Shown here: positions 34,112-42,389 of the stretch, piece after piece
How the letters are laid out: the number at the start of each line of letters is the position of its first letter
Position numbering within the stretch: position 1 is the stretch's first letter
DNA from: Rhizocola hellebori
GTDB taxonomy: Bacteria > Actinomycetota > Actinomycetes > Mycobacteriales > Micromonosporaceae
DNA: 58,798 bases
Direction of reading: 5' to 3'
NCBI RefSeq assembly: GCF_016862955.1
Contig: NZ_BONY01000056.1
Coordinates: 1-58,798, forward strand
Notes under the pieces: model-generated
The model's database searches: none
What the model was told of the DNA's origin: nothing
Seen by the model: the letters and a program-made list of their open reading frames with translations, nothing else
Made by a program: the position numbers and the translations under genes

Positions 34112-34576
34112 ATGACGACAGAGGTGAGTGAGCAGATCACGGTCGCGGCCCCGGCCGAGCGGGTCTACGCGGCGGTCAGCGACGTGCGGCGGATGGCGCG
34201 GTGGAGCCCGGAATGTTTCGCCGTGTGGGTCCTCGGCCGCCGCCCCGACGGTCTGCCGAGGAGTTTCGTCGGCTGGAACAGGCGTGCCGGCTACATCTGG
34301 TTCACCACTTGCCAAGTGGCCGTGGCCAAGCCGGGCAGTGAATTCGCCTTCGACGTCACCAGCTTCGGCCAGCCCATCTCACGCTGGGGCTACCGGCTCA
34401 CCCCCGAGGGGGAGGGCACCACGGTCACCGAATACTGGCAGGACCGTCGCGGCCGGGCGGGAATGGTCCTTGGCCGGATCTTCACCGGCAAGGTGGCCCA
34501 CGACCGCCCGGCCGCTAACCGGGGGAATATGGCTAAAACGCTGGCCCGTCTCAAGAAGGAGCTGGAAGCGGGCTAG
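34112..34576 (+). CDS. SRPBCC family protein
   Basis: 154-aa START/polyketide-cyclase-like protein. The opening VSEQITVAAPAERVYAAVSDV and RRMARWSPECFAVW are the standard SRPBCC entry, followed by FVGWNRRAGYIWFTTCQV and a C-terminal amphipathic helix. Ligand unknown. It has its own likely leaderless promoter 20 bp after the crotonase gene and is the last gene that plausibly belongs to the lipid/PKS cluster. Confidence 0.8.
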   Translation: MTTEVSEQITVAAPAERVYAAVSDVRRMARWSPECFAVWVLGRRPDGLPRSFVGWNRRAGYIWFTTCQVAVAKPGSEFAFDVTSFGQPISRWGYRLTPEGEGTTVTEYWQDRRGRAGMVLGRIFTGKVAHDRPAANRGNMAKTLARLKKELEAG

Positions 34577-34587
34577 CCCTCGGATAG

Positions 34588-34598
34588 TCCACTGTGGA
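34588..34598. repeat. TCCACTGTGGA, intergenic copy of a dispersed 11-bp palindrome
   Basis: This is the only fully intergenic copy of the TCCACWNTGGA motif. Other exact copies start at 4330, 6225, 8445, 10705, 16570, 30352, 33029, 34983, 45625 and 51852; one-mismatch copies lie near 12009, 13615 and 49994. All others lie inside genes on either strand. Confidence 0.6.
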
Positions 34599-34697
34599 TA
34601 CTCGCGTCGTTACCCGATGACCTCAAGTAAACCGAAGGGGTGATGCGCAGGCATAGCGTCTGGCAGTATCCAGGGACAGGGGGACAAAGGGGGGCCG

Positions 34698-37136
34698 GTG
34701 ACCAGCGTGTCCACATACGACTCGGGACACCCGGTGATGGTGTTCGCAAAAACGCTTCGCGAGATCAAGGAGCGCACCGGCCAGAGCTACCGGGCGCTGG
34801 CCAGCCGCAGCCTGATGAGCGCGGCCGCGCTGCACCGCTATTGCACAGGGGAATCGGTGCCCTCGGAGTTCACCGCGATCCTGCGCTTCGCCAAGGTGCA
34901 CGGCACCACCAACGAGCAGCTCGTGGAGCTGCACCAGCTATGGTTGCGGGCAAGGCGTTACGAGCAGGCGAGCACCGAGACCTCCAATGTGGAGCGCCGG
35001 GCCACCGGCCCACGTCAGCTTCCGCAGGCGGTGTGGGGGTTCACCGGCCGGGCCGAGCATTTGACCAAACTTGAGAGTTTGCTCGCCACACCCGCCGGGT
35101 CCGGGCCCAGCCCGGTCGCGGTGATTCAGGGCTCACCCGGGGTCGGCAAGTCGGCCCTGGCCATCCAGGCCGCGCATCGGCTCAGCGACCGCTTCCCCGA
35201 CGGGCAGCTCTACGTCAACCTACAGGGCGCCTCGCCCCGGCAGCTGCCGCTGCGCCCTCTCGAAGTGGTGGGCAGGTTCCTGCGCGCGCTCGGCGTGGAC
35301 ACTTCGCAGATTCCCAGTGAGCTCGACGAGGCGGCTGCCGCGCTGCGCAGCGCGCTGGCCGGGCAGCGGTTGCTCATGGTGCTCGACGACGCGGCAGACT
35401 CGGCCCAGATCGGCCCGCTGCTGCCGGGGGCGTCCAGCTGCGCGGTCATCACCACGAGCCGGCGCATGCTCACCGACCTTCCCGCGGCGCTTCACGTTCA
35501 CCTGGCCATGTTCGACCCGGCCGAGTCGGTGGCGCTGCTGCAACAGCTTGCGGGCCAACGGGTCGCGGCGCAGGAGGAGGCCGCCGCCATGGTGGCGAGC
35601 CTGTGTGGCGGGCTCCCGCTCGCGTTGCGGATAGCGGCCACGAGGCTCAACAGCCGCCCGAGCTGGCAGGTCAGCACCCTGGTCGAGCAGCTGTCGGCGG
35701 CGCGCGGCCGGCTCGACGCCCTCAACGCGGGCGACACCGGGGTGCGGGCCAGCTTCGCAGTGTCCTATGAGGACCTCAAGCGCAGCATCGAACCCTTGGA
35801 CAAGGAGGCGGCGCGCGCCTTCCCGCTGCTGGGAATCCCGGACGGGGGCGATATCGCGGTGGCGACCGCGGCCCGGCTGATGGAGCTCGACGCCGCCTCC
35901 GCGCAGGAGGTGCTGGAACGCCTCGTCGACGTGCACCTGCTGGAGGCGACCGCGCCGGGCCGGTACAGGTTGCACGATCTGCTGCGCCTCTACGCCCAAG
36001 AGCTCGCCGCGAGCACCCTCGCCCCGAGCGGTGAGGCCGAGGCCCTGCAACGGGTGCTGGCGTTGGCCATCGGCTCGGCCTGGGCGGCGAGCGCCCTGCT
36101 GATGCCGGGCGCGGAAAGACTGTCCAATATCGACGGAAGGTGGGCCGGGTCCGGCCTGAGGTTCGACTCGGCGGCGGCGGCGATCGAATGGCTGGAGGAG
36201 GAGCGCACCAACCTGCTGGCGCTCATCGGTCAGGCCGCCGCCTGCGAGCGGGCCCCGGCGGCGGCCACCTTCCAGCTGGCGCAGGCCTTGTTCGCGTTCT
36301 TCCGGGTGCGCGGGCACACCGAGACCTGGATTCGCATTCAGGAGATCGCGGTCGGGCTCGCCGAGAAGAACAACGACCTGCCCGCTCTCGCGCTGGCCGT
36401 CGGCGACCTGGGCGTGGCCTATGATCGGCAGGGCGACCTGGCCATGGCCGAGCAATGTCACCTGCGCGCGCTCGAAATCCGCGAGCGCCTCATCGACAAG
36501 CTGGGCGCCGCGGCCTGCCACAGCAACCTGGGCATCGTCTACGCCAAGCAGGGCCGGGTGGCCGAGGGCATCCTCAGCCAGCAGCGCACCCTGGAACTCT
36601 TCCGTGAGCTGGGACATCTGCGCGGCCAGGCCGTGATCCTCAATAACCTCGGCGTGGTTCTGGGCGGCCAGGACCGCCTCACCGAAGCGCTGGCCTGCCA
36701 TCATGAGTGCCTCGAGCTGCGCCGCCGGATGGGCGATCGCCGCGGCGAGGCCATCAGCATCGCCAACGTCGGCATCATCCATGATCGCCTCGGCGATCTG
36801 CCCGAGGCGATCCGCTGCCAGCACCAGAGCCTGGACATCGCCCTGGAATTGGGCGACCTGGAATGCCAGGCCGAGGCGTCCAAGAACCTCGGCGCGACCC
36901 GCATCAAGGCCGGCGATCCCGAAGGGCAAGCCAACATCGACCAGGCGCTGGCCCTCTTCGAACGCCTCGATCACGCCTACGGCCAAGCCCAGACCCACCA
37001 CCAGGCCGCCGAAGCCCACCTGCACACCAATCGACGGGACAGGGCCACCCCACACCTGGAGCAGGCGCTCGCCCTCTACGAAAAACTCTCACCTACCGAT
37101 GCCGACCAGATCCGCCGGCTGCTGTCGGGTTGCTGA
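34698..37136 (+). CDS. XRE-type HTH, NB-ARC, TPR signal-transduction ATPase
   Basis: 812-aa STAND protein. Residues ~15-75 form a helix-turn-helix (YRALASRSLMSAAALHRYCTG). The NB-ARC domain starts at ~115 with GFTGRAEHL, Walker A is GSPGVGKSAL (Lys151), Walker B RLLMVLDDAADS and sensor CAVITTSRR follow, then a winged-helix part with RYRLHDLLRLYAQEL. Residues ~540-790 hold TPR repeats (GVAYDRQGDLAMAEQCHLRALEI and similar). Such proteins are ATP-switched transcription regulators in actinomycetes. The GTG start has AAAGGGGG upstream. It lies between the PKS cluster and a caspase module and could control either. Confidence 0.85.
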   Translation: MTSVSTYDSGHPVMVFAKTLREIKERTGQSYRALASRSLMSAAALHRYCTGESVPSEFTAILRFAKVHGTTNEQLVELHQLWLRARRYEQASTETSNVERRATGPRQLPQAVWGFTGRAEHLTKLESLLATPAGSGPSPVAVIQGSPGVGKSALAIQAAHRLSDRFPDGQLYVNLQGASPRQLPLRPLEVVGRFLRALGVDTSQIPSELDEAAAALRSALAGQRLLMVLDDAADSAQIGPLLPGASSCAVITTSRRMLTDLPAALHVHLAMFDPAESVALLQQLAGQRVAAQEEAAAMVASLCGGLPLALRIAATRLNSRPSWQVSTLVEQLSAARGRLDALNAGDTGVRASFAVSYEDLKRSIEPLDKEAARAFPLLGIPDGGDIAVATAARLMELDAASAQEVLERLVDVHLLEATAPGRYRLHDLLRLYAQELAASTLAPSGEAEALQRVLALAIGSAWAASALLMPGAERLSNIDGRWAGSGLRFDSAAAAIEWLEEERTNLLALIGQAAACERAPAAATFQLAQALFAFFRVRGHTETWIRIQEIAVGLAEKNNDLPALALAVGDLGVAYDRQGDLAMAEQCHLRALEIRERLIDKLGAAACHSNLGIVYAKQGRVAEGILSQQRTLELFRELGHLRGQAVILNNLGVVLGGQDRLTEALACHHECLELRRRMGDRRGEAISIANVGIIHDRLGDLPEAIRCQHQSLDIALELGDLECQAEASKNLGATRIKAGDPEGQANIDQALALFERLDHAYGQAQTHHQAAEAHLHTNRRDRATPHLEQALALYEKLSPTDADQIRRLLSGC

Positions 37137-37233
37137 CGCATTTGGAGCCCGTTGGGGGATTCTGATCCCTTCCCGATCATGTCAGGCTGGCCGACGTAGT
37201 CAACCTGAACATAGTTTGGTGTGGAGGAATGCT

Positions 37234-37593
37234 GTGCGGGTTGAGGTTGAACTCGTTGACGATGCCGACGAAGGGCTAGCCGAGCTGCTCGCGTTCCTTC
37301 AAGCCGATTCGCGTTTGGACGACGCGACGGTGCAGCGGGGCCAGCCGGCCGTGCGGCCAGGTTCGCTTGGCGCGCCTGAAGTGCTGGAGTTCATCGCTAC
37401 CGATGCTCTCCTTCCCCTTGCCGTTCAGGCGTTGTACGACTTCCTGCGCGGGCGGGTTCGCGGTGGCTCGGACAAGGCACGGCTGGTCTTGACCCGCACC
37501 GACCTCCCGGACGGCACCCGCCGGGTAGAGGTGGAATTCACCGGCACCCCGGAAGCGGCCGTGGAAATGGTCCGCGACGCGCTGACGCCGTGA
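37234..37593 (+). CDS. EACC1-like effector-associated small protein
   Basis: 119-aa protein beginning with a beta-strand (VRVEVELVDD), a Leu-rich helix (LAELLAFLQADSRL), a PGSLG-type turn, a hydrophobic helix (LLPLAVQALYDFLRG) and a terminal strand-helix unit (RRVEVEFTGTPEAAVEMVRDAL). This order matches the effector-associated constant component 1 proteins described in NTP-dependent conflict systems. Those are encoded directly before caspase, trypsin or similar effectors, as here (13 bp gap). The GTG has GGAGG 7 nt upstream. Its biochemical role is not known; it may link a sensor to the effector. Confidence 0.72.
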   Translation: MRVEVELVDDADEGLAELLAFLQADSRLDDATVQRGQPAVRPGSLGAPEVLEFIATDALLPLAVQALYDFLRGRVRGGSDKARLVLTRTDLPDGTRRVEVEFTGTPEAAVEMVRDALTP

Positions 37594-37606
37594 AGGATGA
37601 GCCAGC

Positions 37607-40600
37607 GTGACCGAAACGGCGGTTGATCAACTCGAGCGCATAGATCCCGGTCAGTCGGTGGCAGTGCTGATCGGCGTGGCCGAATATCCGGGGTCAGACT
37701 TTCCTCCGGTCTTCGCGGCACACGAGAACACCAAGCGGCTAGCCGCCGCCTTGGCGGGCAAGGCGTGGGGCCTGACGCGCCCGCTGCGGCTCGTCGAACT
37801 CCTCGACCCGGACCGCGCTGCCGTCCTGCGCACCATCGCCGACGCCGGCAAACTGGTTGGCCGGCAAGGACTCCTTCTGGTGTACTTCGTCGGGCATGCC
37901 GAGCCAGTGGGCGCGGAACTCTGCATGGCCATGACGGATGCCGATCGGGCCAACGCCAAAGCCACCATGGTGACCATCGCCGACCTGGTAACCGCCGTCG
38001 GCGGCAGGCCCACCGACAGGCGAATGCTGATCCTCGACTGCTGCTACTCCGGTCGCGCCGCGCGTCACCTGCCTGGCGTTGCGGTAAAGCTCGACGACAC
38101 GGCCGGCTGGTATTTCGTGGGCGCGGCAGACGCCGGGACCCCAGCGTCCGCGCCCCAGGACGGCGAGACGACACTATTCACCGCCGCCTTGCTGCAAGCC
38201 CTGGAAGGCGCGCCGGACACGCGGGAGCTGTTGACCCCCGCCGATGTCTGGCGGGCGCTGACGGATTTGCTTCCCGCCGAACACAAGCCGGTCCACAACG
38301 ACGTCGCCTGGGCCAGCCAGCTGTCCTGGCTGAAGAACCTCTCGTTCGTCCCCGGCCCGCGGCGGCCGATCGCGCTGGGCAAAGGAAAATCGAAGAAGGC
38401 GGACGCCGGTGACGGGATTCCGGCGCCACCAGCGCTATACGCGGAGCCGATTTACATGGCTTCCCACGACTTCGTGGGCCGAATGTCGCAACTGGACACT
38501 CTGAGCGACTGGGCCGCCCCCGCCGAAGCCCATCCGCTGTTGCTGTTCGAAGCCATCGGCGGCACCGGCAAGAGCATGCTCACCTGGGAGTGGACCACCC
38601 GCCACGCCACCGGTGTTCGCGACGACTGGGCGGGGCGTTTCTGGTACTCGTTCTATGAAGACGGCGCCGTCATGGCCGACTTCTGCCGGCATGCGCTGGC
38701 CTATATGACCGGCCAGCCGCGCGACACCTTCAAAGAGCTGAAGCAGACCATCCTGACGGAGCTGCTGCTGCGCCAACTGCATGCGCGACCATGGCTGCTG
38801 ATCCTCGACGGCCTGGAACGGGTCCTGGTCGCCTACCACCGCTACGACGCCCCACAGCTGCCCGACGAACAGGCCGGCCAAACCGACGAGATCGCCAGCC
38901 GCGACCCTTGCAGCGCAATACGTCCCATGGACGACGAGCTGCTGCGCCGATTGGCCGCCGCAAGCCCATCAAAGATCCTCATCACTTCACGACTCGTGCC
39001 TCGTGTCCTCCTTAACTCCGCGAGCCAGCCAGTCCCCGGAGTCCTCCACGAACGCCTCCCAGGCCTGCGCCCCGCCGCCGCTGAAGCCCTGATCCGTGCT
39101 TGCGGCGTCCAAGGCGACTCGAACCACATCCAGGACTACCTACAACGCCACTGCGACTGCCACCCACTCGTCACCGGAATCCTCGCCGGCCTCATCAACG
39201 ACTACCTTCCCGCCCGAGGCGACTTCGACAAATGGGCAACCGACCCCGAACACGGCGGCCAGCTCAACCTCGCCAGCCTCGACCTAGTCCAAAAGCGCAA
39301 CCACATCCTCACCACGGCGATGGCAGCCCTTCCCGAGAAGAGCCGCGAGTTGTTGTGCACCATGAGCCTGGTCCACGGAACCCTGGACTATTCCACGCTG
39401 GAGGCCCTCAACCCGCATCTACCGCCCCCGCCCCCGCCGATACTCGAGCCGGAAGATCCTGAGCAGCATCCGTATTGGGAAGTAATGTCGCCCGAGGCGC
39501 GTGTTGATGCTAAGCGAAAACATCAGGAGGACATGCAATGGTGGCGTGAGCACCAACAGAAGCACATTGATTGGCAGCGATCGCTCGAGTCGCGCGATGC
39601 CCCGGCGGCGTTGACTAGAACCGTGCGTGACCTCGAAAAACGCGGCCTGCTCCAATATGACCGTCACGCTGGCCGCTGGGATCTACACCCAGTCGTGCGA
39701 GCAGTAGCCGCCACCAGTCTTGGCGGCGAGGCCCGGGACCTTGTCGGGCAGCAGATCGTCGACCACTTCTCGCAACAGCCACACAATCCATATGAAGAGG
39801 CGGAGACACTCGGTGATCTGCGTAATGCGCTCACCGTCGTTCGAACCTTGCTGCACCTTGGCAGATTCGAAGATGCATGGGATACGATCTATAGTAATTT
39901 GCTGAGTGCGCTCTATTTCAACATTGAAGCTCATGTCGAAGTGCTTTCCTTAATGCGCCCCTTCTTCCCGCGCGGCTGGGACTCATCGCCGAAAGGTTTC
40001 TTTGACCCAGACTTAGGTCTCATGCTCAATACTGTGTCAAATAGTCTGCACGGGCTGGATCATTTCGACGAGGCACTGAAACTTGGGCATTTGGAAGCTG
40101 AAATTTATGTTCGATCCGAGGATTGGCGTGCGCTGTCCATGGCAGTGCATAACCTATCGGTTTCTTACGCCACAATAAATCAAATGGTGCTGGCTGTGCG
40201 ATGTTCGACGCTAGCTGTCCGCTTGGCTGAAGCGATCCAAGACCCGCAGCAGTTGTTCGTTACTCGGCTAAACCAGTTCACTGCCCTCTGTGTAAGGGGC
40301 CTTTGGGAAGAAGCCGAACAGACCTGGAATCTCCTCGATTCGATGGGGCGAGGATGGTCGCTGGACGTTTATCGGCCTGGGCGCGCCGAGCTGGCATACC
40401 TGCAGGAGTTTCGCTACCCACGTGGGCAAGTGAGCGTGGGCGACTTCGCGGCGGTCGAGGATTTGGCTCGTGAGGGACACAATCGGCGAGTCACTCGCAT
40501 GCTACACAGCGTGCGAGGCAGGTGGCTGCTCGATCACGGCGAGTTTGCTCTGGCAGTGGAGAGCCTTGAGGAAGCGGTGCGTATGGCGAATGAAGTTGGC

Positions 40601-40987
40601 ATACAGGACGCCAGTTCGGACACCCTGCTTGCGTTGGCGCGCTTTCAGATCCTGCGGCAACATGAGGTCGCGCGGGAGGAAGCCCATCGCCTTTCGGCTG
40701 TCCCGGTTCAAGCCGACCTAGAGCTGGCCCGACTTTGGCAGGCTGTCGGAGATACCCAGGCGGCGATCCACCACGCCAACGCGGCCTATCGGCGCGCCTG
40801 GGCCGATGGGGATCCCTACGTCAGAAGGTTCCCGCTGTCATGTGCAAAGTCTCTTCTGGAGGAACTGGGAGCGCAAATTCCAAAGCTGCCTCCCTACGAC
40901 CCGGCGCACCATCCCACGCAGCCCTGGGAAGACCAAGTCGCTGCCGCGATAGATCGCATCGCAGCTGAGAAAGAGGAGGAGGTTTAG
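37607..40987 (+). CDS. caspase-like peptidase fused to STAND-type NTPase and helical repeats
   Basis: 1126-aa conflict-system effector. The N-terminal caspase (C14) domain (~18-245) keeps its dyad: His97 in YFVGHAE and Cys146 in LILDCCYSG. An NTPase follows (~280-560) with Walker A GGTGKSML (Lys322), Walker B WLLILDGLERV (Asp401) and sensor-like ILITSRLVP. A charged, Pro-rich region with PPPPPP (~605-665) leads to helical TPR-like repeats to the C-terminus. Ligand sensing by the repeats would drive NTPase assembly and caspase activation, as in other STAND effectors (inference). The GTG start has AAGGA upstream. From ~39830 to 40350 the base composition falls to roughly 45-50% GC, unlike the rest of the window, so the repeat region may be recently acquired or fast evolving. 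Confidence 0.85.
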   Translation: MTETAVDQLERIDPGQSVAVLIGVAEYPGSDFPPVFAAHENTKRLAAALAGKAWGLTRPLRLVELLDPDRAAVLRTIADAGKLVGRQGLLLVYFVGHAEPVGAELCMAMTDADRANAKATMVTIADLVTAVGGRPTDRRMLILDCCYSGRAARHLPGVAVKLDDTAGWYFVGAADAGTPASAPQDGETTLFTAALLQALEGAPDTRELLTPADVWRALTDLLPAEHKPVHNDVAWASQLSWLKNLSFVPGPRRPIALGKGKSKKADAGDGIPAPPALYAEPIYMASHDFVGRMSQLDTLSDWAAPAEAHPLLLFEAIGGTGKSMLTWEWTTRHATGVRDDWAGRFWYSFYEDGAVMADFCRHALAYMTGQPRDTFKELKQTILTELLLRQLHARPWLLILDGLERVLVAYHRYDAPQLPDEQAGQTDEIASRDPCSAIRPMDDELLRRLAAASPSKILITSRLVPRVLLNSASQPVPGVLHERLPGLRPAAAEALIRACGVQGDSNHIQDYLQRHCDCHPLVTGILAGLINDYLPARGDFDKWATDPEHGGQLNLASLDLVQKRNHILTTAMAALPEKSRELLCTMSLVHGTLDYSTLEALNPHLPPPPPPILEPEDPEQHPYWEVMSPEARVDAKRKHQEDMQWWREHQQKHIDWQRSLESRDAPAALTRTVRDLEKRGLLQYDRHAGRWDLHPVVRAVAATSLGGEARDLVGQQIVDHFSQQPHNPYEEAETLGDLRNALTVVRTLLHLGRFEDAWDTIYSNLLSALYFNIEAHVEVLSLMRPFFPRGWDSSPKGFFDPDLGLMLNTVSNSLHGLDHFDEALKLGHLEAEIYVRSEDWRALSMAVHNLSVSYATINQMVLAVRCSTLAVRLAEAIQDPQQLFVTRLNQFTALCVRGLWEEAEQTWNLLDSMGRGWSLDVYRPGRAELAYLQEFRYPRGQVSVGDFAAVEDLAREGHNRRVTRMLHSVRGRWLLDHGEFALAVESLEEAVRMANEVGIQDASSDTLLALARFQILRQHEVAREEAHRLSAVPVQADLELARLWQAVGDTQAAIHHANAAYRRAWADGDPYVRRFPLSCAKSLLEELGAQIPKLPPYDPAHHPTQPWEDQVAAAIDRIAAEKEEEV
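39830..40350. other. AT-enriched segment inside the caspase-NTPase-TPR gene
   Basis: About 520 bp with clearly more A/T, including third codon positions (codons such as aat, ttt, tta and ata appear, rare elsewhere). It coincides with the helical-repeat sensor part. Composition change suggests a foreign or recombined sensor module. Confidence 0.6.
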
Positions 40988-41081
40988 CCAGCGCATCTGA
41001 CCTCATGTGGGTCTGTTGTAGACGATTTGTAAGCGGCGGCCCTACCATCTCGATCACCTCGAATGAAAGGTGATAGATGGT

Positions 41082-41846
41082 ATGCGCACCTTGCGGATAG
41101 GCATCATCGCGGTGTTGGTGGGGGCGGCCGTGGTGGTGGCGCCTGGCTCGGCTTTGGCCGCGCCCAACTTCAAGGTTCCGTTCCCCTGTGGGCAGACCTG
41201 GTCCGGGCAGACCCGTACCAATCACAGCCCGGCCAACGCCATCGACTTCAACCGCACAGACGACCTGGGCGACCCGGTCGTGGCGAGCGCGCCCGGCACG
41301 GTGGACGTGGTGACCAACCTGGGCAACACCAGCTATGGCAAGTATGTGCGGATCAACCATGGCGGAGGCTACACCACCTACTACGCGCACCTTAACGGCT
41401 TCAATGTGTCCGTTGGCGCATCGGTGGGGTACGGCTCGGTCATCGGCTGGGTGGGCACCACCGGCGGCTCGACCGGGCCGCATCTGCATTACGAGCAGCG
41501 TTCGGGCGGGTCGGCGATTCAGGCCCGGTTCAATGGTGCTCTCGCCCTCTACTGGGGGACGAAGAACTACACCAGTGACAACGCGTGCGGCGGCAGCGCG
41601 ACGGCCACCGTGAACACGGCCGGCGCGAATCTCAATGTGCGCTCCGGGCCCGGCACGGGCTACGCGGTCGTGGGTTCGGTGGCGGACGGCGCGAGGGTCA
41701 CCATTCGCTGTCAGACCACCGGCACGACGGTCACCGGCACCTATGGCACGAGCAACATCTGGGACAACATCGGCAGCGGCTACATCTCTGACACCTATGC
41801 GTTGACGGGGTACGACGGGTTCATTCCCGGAGTGCCGCGCTGCTGA
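41082..41846 (+). CDS. secreted M23 peptidase with C-terminal SH3-like domain
   Basis: 254-aa exported protein. A signal peptide ends near APGSALAA (~30). The LytM/M23 zinc site is visible as HSPANAIDF (first His and Asp) and GPHLHYEQR (HxH). After ~170 a bacterial SH3-like domain follows (ANLNVRSGPGTGYAVVGSV). It probably cuts or binds peptidoglycan cross-links outside the cell. The ATG with GAAAGG 11 nt upstream was chosen; a GTG four codons earlier is also possible. It stands alone after the caspase gene. Confidence 0.87.
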   Translation: MRTLRIGIIAVLVGAAVVVAPGSALAAPNFKVPFPCGQTWSGQTRTNHSPANAIDFNRTDDLGDPVVASAPGTVDVVTNLGNTSYGKYVRINHGGGYTTYYAHLNGFNVSVGASVGYGSVIGWVGTTGGSTGPHLHYEQRSGGSAIQARFNGALALYWGTKNYTSDNACGGSATATVNTAGANLNVRSGPGTGYAVVGSVADGARVTIRCQTTGTTVTGTYGTSNIWDNIGSGYISDTYALTGYDGFIPGVPRC

Positions 41847-41920
41847 GCAAGGCGATCGGCGAAGGCCCGGCCACCGAGAGGTGTGCCGGGCTTTCCTTGT
41901 AGGGTTAGTCCGAATTACTC

Positions 41921-41926
41921 TATTAT
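41921..41926 (+). promoter_or_regulatory. TATTAT -10 box, likely leaderless promoter
   Basis: TATTAT ends 8 nt before the ATG at 41934 in a locally AT-rich stretch; no Shine-Dalgarno is present. Confidence 0.45.
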
Positions 41927-41933
41927 GTGCTCT

Positions 41934-42389
41934 ATGCGTAAAGTGTTCGTGGCGATCAGCGGGCTGATGCTGCTGGCGGTGGTGCTCCAGTTCTACTTCG
42001 CGGCCTACGGCAGCTTCACCGTCCCGTGGCCGATCACGACCGAGGACCATCACGAGGCGTTCTTTCTGCACTCGGCCAACGCGGACACCATCATGGTGCT
42101 CTCGCTGCTCGCGATGACCGCAGCGTTTCTGGCGAAGGCCGGTTGGCGCATCGCGATGCTGGCGCTCACCCCGATGTTGCTGGTCGTGCTCCAGATCGTG
42201 ATCTTCATTGTGGCCGGGGCGGCCGGAGCCGACATCGACTCGGTGCCGCCGGTATCGACCCCGGCGGCGCATCTCATCGTCGCCTTCCACGCCGTAAACG
42301 CCTTGGCCGTTCTGGCCGCGTCGGTGCGGACATTCATTCTCGCGCTCAAGCACGACAAGGCGAGGAGCCTAGCTCCCGCAACCGCATGA
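41934..42389 (+). CDS. DUF6220-like four-helix membrane protein
   Basis: 151-aa protein with four hydrophobic segments and a HHEAFFLHSANAD loop after the first, plus AHLIVAFHAVNALAV near the end. The histidine-rich loops and length resemble the DUF6220 group. The histidines could bind haem or metal (inference). Its TGA overlaps the multicopper oxidase ATG (ATGA), so the two are probably made together and may act as a membrane redox pair. The start is set by the -10 box 8 nt upstream; an ATG three codons earlier is possible. Confidence 0.68.
   Translation: MRKVFVAISGLMLLAVVLQFYFAAYGSFTVPWPITTEDHHEAFFLHSANADTIMVLSLLAMTAAFLAKAGWRIAMLALTPMLLVVLQIVIFIVAGAAGADIDSVPPVSTPAAHLIVAFHAVNALAVLAASVRTFILALKHDKARSLAPATA

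Noticed and set aside
34112-34576. Second SRPBCC gene as an aromatase proving an aromatic product
   Set aside because: SRPBCC folds bind many ligands; the single modular PKS does not make an aromatic poly-beta-ketone.
39392-39402. TCCACGCTGGA as a twelfth copy of the dispersed palindrome
   Set aside because: Its centre (CGC) does not fit the CWN consensus and one such match is expected by chance.
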